A DNA stretch of 64,000 bases from Sipunculus nudus. Taxonomy: Eukaryota; Annelida; Sipuncula; Golfingiida; Sipunculidae. Positions 58,314-64,000 of the stretch are shown here, in pieces. The stretch is taken from NCBI GenBank assembly GCA_026874595.1, contig CM049307.1, positions 57,152,870 to 57,216,869 on the forward strand, given 5' to 3'. Within the stretch, counting starts at the first letter, position 1, and each line of letters begins with the position of its first letter. A program made the position numbers and the translations under genes. Under the pieces are notes generated by a model. The model did not search any database, was not told where the DNA came from, and worked only from the letters and a program-made list of their open reading frames with translations.

Positions 58314-59506
58314 TGTTACGTTCCTTGGGCATCCAGGGAAACGGGGGAATTAGCTCCACGTAGATTTTATATATATATACGTCCATGTATTCTTGTTCAC
58401 TTTTTCTCACCGATCATGATAAATCATGATAAAGTCCATCCATATGGTAATAATAAAGTTTATTTTCTTCCTAGTTCACAAATTAAAATATATATCCAAA
58501 ATGTTGAAGGTTGACATTTCTAACTACAAAAATGATCATAAGATCTTCCTTAAAAAAAGTTTCTAATCTAATAATATGAGGCTTTATGAATTTAAATTAA
58601 AACAGGACAGAGTCCTGCTGTGCCCAAAAGTGCCCGTGGCGATGATGAAAAAAACTTGCAAACTTGTATAACTGGGAAACTGGTTAAAACGGTCCAAATG
58701 ACCGAAATCGCAAGTAAAAGGGCATTGCCTCCTCGAAGTAAAGTCGCTCACAAGGATCGAGTTCGGCTCTCGATTGACATGGCTGGGTCTCCGCTGCTGG
58801 GATCGGTGGAGGGAATGCGGGTTGCTTCGGGCTTTGTGGCTTCGGGCTAACAAGGACTTCAACCCAGGAGAGAAGAGGGCGCCCCCTATGGCTCCTTGCT
58901 TGGCTTGGCGTGGCACTGCGACTGTCGGCTCTGAGAACATGCTTAAGGAGCGCACAGGGCTGAGGTCTTGACCGCAGCAACCTGTAGCTGCTCGATGAGC
59001 GTATAGTTCTTTTGGCTTGGCTTGGCCAAAAGTGCCCGTCTGTCCGAGGCCTGTAAAGCCCTTAAGTACATGTTCCTAAACCTGACTGACCAACCAGATA
59101 CTTGATTTAAGCTACTGAATATTATAATACTGACCTAAAACAAGCATTAAAAATACTCTCCATTTAGAACAAAGGAAAATCTTGACCATCCATATCATCT
59201 AAATATATTAACATAATGAACTTACATAAAGTCTTATATAAAATGACAAATCTGGTTGATAAGTCAAGTTGACAAACTTAAGATCAAGTTGCTCAGTGGA
59301 GGAGCAATGTTAAACAATCTTGAACACAAACAAGTACTCCAAGGAGACCCCTGTCAACACAAGATGACCAGTAAAGGGTTTCTGAGCTACAGGGGGTAAA
59401 AGGATTCTGCTTACATGCTTGTACTGGATGAACCTGTATAACAAGCTAAACTAAAGGGTAACAAGAATTTATAGTTATTTGGCCCAATAACACCATAATC
59501 ATAACA
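58314..59506 (+). mobile_element. Possible solo LTR
   Basis: Begins TGTTACG and ends CATAACA (TGTTA/TAACA inverted ends typical of LTRs), with ATAT on both sides (58310-58313, 59507-59510), which is weak because the area is AT-rich. An AATAAA signal at about 58,450 would suit an R region. Within it, 'ccaaaagtgcccgt' occurs at 58624-58637 and 59026-59039, bracketing a GC-richer 388-bp segment that may be a nested insertion. No reverse transcriptase is present. Confidence 0.32.
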
Positions 59507-59510
59507 ATAT

Positions 59511-59912
59511 TTACTTTAGTATGTATAGTTATTAATTATATATGTCCATACATAGCATGTAAAGTATGTCCATATATGTTTGTTTTAAGTGTTTTGTCAT
59601 TAACGTCATTGCGTATAGGCTTATACATTTGAGTTTATAAAGTATTATTAATTATTAATTATGAATACACTCACATAGATAATTAAATATTAATAATATC
59701 TACGTGCATGTACTGCCATTACTGGAGTATATTCAATAGGTCCATACTGAACTACCCACATTTATTTGACGGTATTATTAAAACTATGGGTCAATGATGT
59801 ACTTAGTTGCAAATCAAAACAGTTAAGGCTTATCAGTGTCTATTCAAGTTTGAATGAACGTCACATGAAACGCTCAATAAACATGCAAGAGAAACAAAAT
59901 GCCGGGGAGGTG
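59511..59912. other. AT-rich spacer downstream of the single tRNA-Trp
   Basis: No frame, RNA or element recognised. Confidence 0.4.
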
Positions 59913-59919
59913 AAAAAAA
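59913..59919 (-). terminator. Pol III terminator of the single tRNA-Trp
   Basis: Seven T residues on the - strand, 9 nt after the discriminator base; stronger than the T4 of the array genes. Confidence 0.8.
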
Positions 59920-59928
59920 TAACGTCTT

Positions 59929-60000
59929 TGACCCCGACGTGATTTGAACACGCAACCTTCTGATCTGGAGTCAGACGCGCTACCGTTGCGCCACGGAGTC
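59929..60000 (-). tRNA. Single tRNA-Trp(CCA), opposite orientation to the array
   Basis: Mature sequence identical to the majority array form. The unit spacer is absent on both sides. The only flank resemblance is upstream: 'ggcggaaaac' 20-29 nt before this gene against 'ggcgggaaac' 17-26 nt before array genes. A TATA-like TTATAA lies about 31-38 nt upstream (60031-60038), which array genes lack. It may be the source gene or an escaped copy. Confidence 0.97.
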
Positions 60001-60600
60001 GTGACGTCTGTGGAAGGGAGTTTTCCGCCTTTATAATATACCTGCAGAATCATTTGCCAGATCGATATTCAAGCACCGAAACCAGTTAGTAGGTGGCCTG
60101 TGCTGCCATCTGCCTTAAAGTGAGTGAACTAAAAGATCCGCCACAACAGGCATTTGGAGTTCCAGCAAAGAATGTAATATTATATTACACTCTTTGGTTC
60201 CGGTATATCAATTCCATCTTCTATTGTTAGAAATAATATAATAACATAAAAGAAAGGAAAAATGTTTTACACTTTTTTTTGTATTTTTCCTCACCGGTCC
60301 TTATGTACTGCATTTTGGGAGCAGGAATAGGCCTGTAAATTTTCGCCCTTTATACATTTATTATAACATACAATAAACATTATACGATTAACCACAATAA
60401 TTCACCTGGCTTTACATAGTAAAATCCTGGATCTGTTCCCTGGTGTCTATAAATAATCACGCGTGGTCGGCGCTCATGCAAGCATGACCAAAGTCCACAG
60501 GTCATGGGACATTTGACGTAGGGCATACGTGAGTTTGTATCAGCAAGAATAAACCAATCAGCGGCCAGATATATGACATCATAACGCTGACGCCCGGTCC
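60001..60600. other. Spacer upstream of the single tRNA-Trp
   Basis: Contains an imperfect palindrome at about 60,167-60,200 (aagaatgtaatat ... atattacactctt) and otherwise nothing recognised. Confidence 0.4.
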
Positions 60601-60610
60601 GTGTATCATG

Positions 60611-60757
60611 TATATAAACAGGTGTTGTGACACGGCAAGGTAGCGCACAGGAAAGATCCGACAACAGGCCTGTACGGGCCGGGCGCTCCCCACGACCACC
60701 ATGACGGACTGGAAGTGGGTGTTGTCGCATGTTGAGCAAGACCAACTGTCAAGTTAA
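60611..60757 (+). promoter_or_regulatory. Candidate TATA promoter and short start exon
   Basis: TATATAAA at 60611-60618 is followed by GC-rich, CpG-containing DNA and an ATG at 60,701 in a good start context (accaccATGa). The frame gives 18 codons (MTDWKWVLSHVEQDQLSS) and a stop at 60,755; a weak splice donor 'caagttaat' lies just before the stop. It could be a first coding exon of a gene running out of view or chance. No downstream exon was identified. Confidence 0.22.
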
Positions 60758-62040
60758 TGCTTACTTCGTAGTCTCTCAGGGCTTCACTCCCTGAGAACAA
60801 ACACCGGCTGAAAGGCTCCATACCTGTAGCAGCCCCGCCATCACCCTGACAGGTGCCAGGGGTAGGGTATGAACGGCCTGGAGGCCACCGGACGCACCCA
60901 GGGGTCTGTGGTTGTTAATGTAACCCGCCCAGCCCCGGGGGATGTGTGGTGGTCTCTATGGCAACGCAGCTCGTCAGTAAAGGTAGGTTTTATTAAATGA
61001 TGAGAATACAAGATAATATTAACAAGTAAAGTTAGGCATGTAATATAAGTACATTCATACATGGACATTATAAGGAAATCAACTTCCGGGTTCGTGGAGA
61101 CATAGTTTATGTTCAAGACATGAAGGGGTTATAAATGCTGGTTTTCAAAAGTTCCATCAATTTAATGTGCTTCATGCGAATTGTTCATACAACCTAATTA
61201 TCAATAATAATGATTTCAGTCATTTAAAAGGTTTAAAAATATATATTAAGCACAAGTACTGACAGCAAACTTAGTCTTGGTCAGCCAATGCTTTTAATGG
61301 ATTTGAGTTATTTTCATATTTAATCATTTAGTATTTTTCGGTAAAGCTGTCAAGTAAGTCAAACTACGCTGTGTTATATAAGGTAAGTGTATTTCCTCAT
61401 CCTTACTCTTTTTTTACCGGCCGATTGGTCCTCCGCTAGCAGACTGAGAGGCTACGAAATGAGCCACCTTGGTCAGTTAATTGGTCCTACTCGCGTAGCA
61501 GCAAACGCTCGCATCCAGTCAGTCATGTATATACACTATGTACAAGGTATATTAAAGTATACTACACTCTACGCAGTGGTTTTGTAATATCAAACCAGTA
61601 TTCCGCATTCTAAGGAATGCAAGCCTCCGCCATGTGTGTGTCGGGGGAGGGGGGGGGGGGTCCGTATTGTGGGATGCTCCTAAACCGTGTTAACATTTAT
61701 TATTCGGGTTATATTCAAAGGTCCATTCGTACATAAGTGACTCTACATTTGTGAACTATCTTTGGTGACGCTCCTGAATGCGGATCATGTACCGTATCAA
61801 CACCAAAATCTCGAAATGCTCTGATTATTTCATGAGATTCCGTTCATGTTGTTAGCAAAAACCCAATCACACACGAACGGGGAAAAATGCATTTCCTCCT
61901 CGTGGTGGCTATTTCATTTACTGAGACGAATTACTGTCAGGACTGCAGGGGTACAACAACGCATGGAGTGTACTGAAGTATATGAATTTATAAACCGTAT
62001 AATAATACTGAAACAACGGTACATAAATGTGACTAATTAA
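60758..62040. other. Spacer without recognised genes
   Basis: GC-richer to about 60,980, then AT-rich. A poly-G run lies near 61,644-61,660. No convincing frame or element. Confidence 0.4.
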
Positions 62041-62280
62041 CATTTTTTAGCTCTTACAGTCATCCGAGCTGAAGTCGTGGTCCATTGTCCGTCGTCCGTC
62101 CGTCCGCCCGTCCATTAGACTGGCACGTTTTGAAACCGTTAGACCTACAAATCCAAAATTCGGCATACATGCAAATAGATGTCCCCAAAATCTCCAACCA
62201 TACCAAAGATTGGATCAATATGACTTCGTTCCTACGAGTTATTAAGGAAAACCTATTATCACACTTCAGTACTGCTTAAT
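62041..62280. repeat. Dispersed repeat with GTCCGTCC tail
   Basis: Starts 'agctcttacagtcatccgag' and has a (gtcc/gtcg) run at about 62,088-62,115, reverse complement in style to the gacggacg tails of families A and B. Probably another member of the same class, in opposite orientation. Confidence 0.5.
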
Positions 62281-64000
62281 ATCAAAAACACTCATCTGTT
62301 TTTTTTTTAATATTTACCAGAAGTATTTTCCTATATATTTCCTATATACATGCCAGAAATTAAGTCCGTTAAGTGTAATTTCTTTAAGTTATGTGCCCGA
62401 ACATAATGGACTTTGTAAAAAATCAGGAAAAATATTAACTCGCTTTACTTGAAAAAAAAATGAAACTAGAGACGTCCCCCCCCCCCCAAGTATATAATTT
62501 TGTTTAATTAAGATTCATTTGTGTACCCAAAATTAGGTCTGAATTTTGTATTTTTTTTAGTTTTTAGCATAAAAATAACACCTTTGATCACGACACGTTT
62601 TTTTTTCTGTGAATACTGTTGATTTATTTTTTTTTTAATCCGAAATTTGTAAGTAAAGGCTTGAAAATTAGGCTAGTTATTGATTTTTTTCTTGAGGCTC
62701 TACTGCAGTCACTAGCTTTGTCCAGATGCAGGCAGCGCACTCCTGGTCACTTAAAAACAACTATGCCAGGGATCCTGATTTATTACTGTCACTTGGGTAG
62801 ATGCCCTGCTGCGACAGATGTACAGTTATTCTCATATCACCACCAACCCCCCCCCCCCCTCCCACCAACCAAACCCAACCTACTACGTGGTATGCAGTAA
62901 CTGTTATTGTTTTCACTGTATATCCTTAACTGTAAAGCCTTTTCCACTCCAATATACAAAACTTTCCTTGAAAAAGTAAGTTAAGGTGTAATCCAGAAGA
63001 TGCCATGTTGCGTTTATGTAGCATTTTTGAGGAAATCATTTTTTTTAATTATTTTAACAAATTAAAATATATAATTAAACCTATTAGTATGCATAAATTT
63101 ATAAAATATGAAGCAAATTATGGATAAATAAAGGCACAATTTAAAATTGTGAAATCTGAATCACGTATTTTTTTATATTTGTTTTGCAAATTTAAATGAT
63201 ATATTTTTGTGGTAAAAAATAAATATACATTTGTATGCATGATGTGGTGATATCTGACAAGATAGAGATTTATGATGCAATTAAGAATTATGAATCAGCT
63301 TTTATATTCAGACATATATGTTATATTGGAATTGTATAGAAATATAAACTTATAATAAAATAATTGATGTGATAAAAAATTAGGATCTAATACAAACATT
63401 TGTTCATTATTTTCCCGGCTCAGCAGAATTGGAGATCAGGCTTTGTTTGCCCTGTATGTATATGCAGAAGTGTTGTTAATCCCACCTCCCACCCCACCCC
63501 CCCCCCCCCCCACACACACACCTCTGCTGCTATTGATTCCATTGCTCCTGTGCAATGGGACATTAGTTTTTATTGCAAATGTGTAAAATTTTCTTTAAAA
63601 AATAATTGGATTAGAAAAAAATTAAGATCTTATTGAAATATATTCTTGCCTCAGGAGATGGAACATAAGTAATCAGCTCTGTCTGTCCATCATCTCTCCG
63701 TAATCTTAAATATATATTAATTATGAAATTTTTCCTATAAGTACTGTTGAAATAACTTTCATATGCTGTATGTGTATGGATTTCAGCTATTGAAGTCTGA
63801 AATTTGAAAGCAACTTATTTATTCAGTTATGTATTATTGCAGATGTTAAACTTTAAAAATTGGATATAATAAATTTAAAAAATAATTGAAACTTCATATA
63901 TTATCAGCTTTCTTTGTCTACCAGTCTGTCTGTCCTTTTTTAAATATGACGTAATTGTGAATGAAGTTTTTTAAGCTGTAAGCATTGTTGAATTAAGTGG
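62281..64000. other. AT-rich spacer without recognised genes
   Basis: Poly-C runs at about 62,477, 62,848 and 63,498 and short A/T-rich repeats. 'atcagct...gtctgtctgtcc' motifs near 63,674 and 63,905 may be relics of a dispersed repeat. No gene supported. Confidence 0.4.

Noticed and set aside
58584-58980. Overlapping frames of 98-123 codons on the - strand
   Set aside because: They fall in the GC-richer segment of the possible LTR; several frames are open on both strands at once and none shows a known domain.

Overview
The window is nuclear DNA from an animal, most likely a marine invertebrate and perhaps a mollusc. Intron-less metazoan-type tRNA genes are present, and I found no convincing protein-coding gene. 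The right-hand third is a mosaic of non-coding dispersed repeats whose look (runs of tgaccttgacctttgacc, then gacggacg-type tails) I associate from memory with mollusc genomes. That taxonomic guess is unverified.

Bases 1 to about 46,267 are one tandem array. A unit of about 1,324 bp repeats head to tail, and the array is already under way at base 1, so its true size is unknown. Each standard unit carries two convergent RNA polymerase III genes: tRNA-Trp(CCA) on the + strand and initiator tRNA-Met(CAT) on the - strand. Their 3' ends face each other across about 390 bp, and a divergent spacer of about 790 bp leads to the next unit. I place 34 unit positions, 33 tRNA-Trp genes and 36 initiator-Met loci (32 full-length, two with the same 10-nt deletion, one split by an insertion, one truncated). 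All short reading frames in this part are shadows of the tRNA repeat.

The array is visibly evolving. Multi-unit blocks recur at fixed offsets (about 7.94 kb, 10.59 kb and 9.25 kb), and hybrid units show where unequal exchange occurred. One unit has lost both tRNAs, two short units of 606 bp lost tRNA-Trp, and a 749-bp element with an 8-bp target duplication has split one initiator gene. One tRNA-Trp has a compensatory double change in its acceptor stem and another has converted its only acceptor G-U pair to A-U. Several copies carry lesions at invariant positions. The right edge (46,249-46,651) is scrambled and ends in a tRNA-Trp relic whose anticodon has become CTA.

From 46,652 to 64,000 the sequence is unique or dispersed-repeat DNA. 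It holds two copies of a non-coding repeat that places nuclear-receptor-like DR1 motifs about every 145 bp (47,710-50,400 and 55,233-56,560), a second short repeat family (46,668-47,620 and 50,580-50,815), a MITE with 42-bp inverted termini (52,409-52,957), a hAT-like MITE (53,288-53,839), a possible solo LTR (58,314-59,506) and a TATA-plus-start-codon candidate near 60,611. Two single tRNA genes lie here: initiator Met on the + strand (52,031-52,102) and tRNA-Trp on the - strand (59,929-60,000). Each is the same gene as in the array but in the opposite orientation and without any other part of the array unit. They are plausible founder genes or escaped copies.
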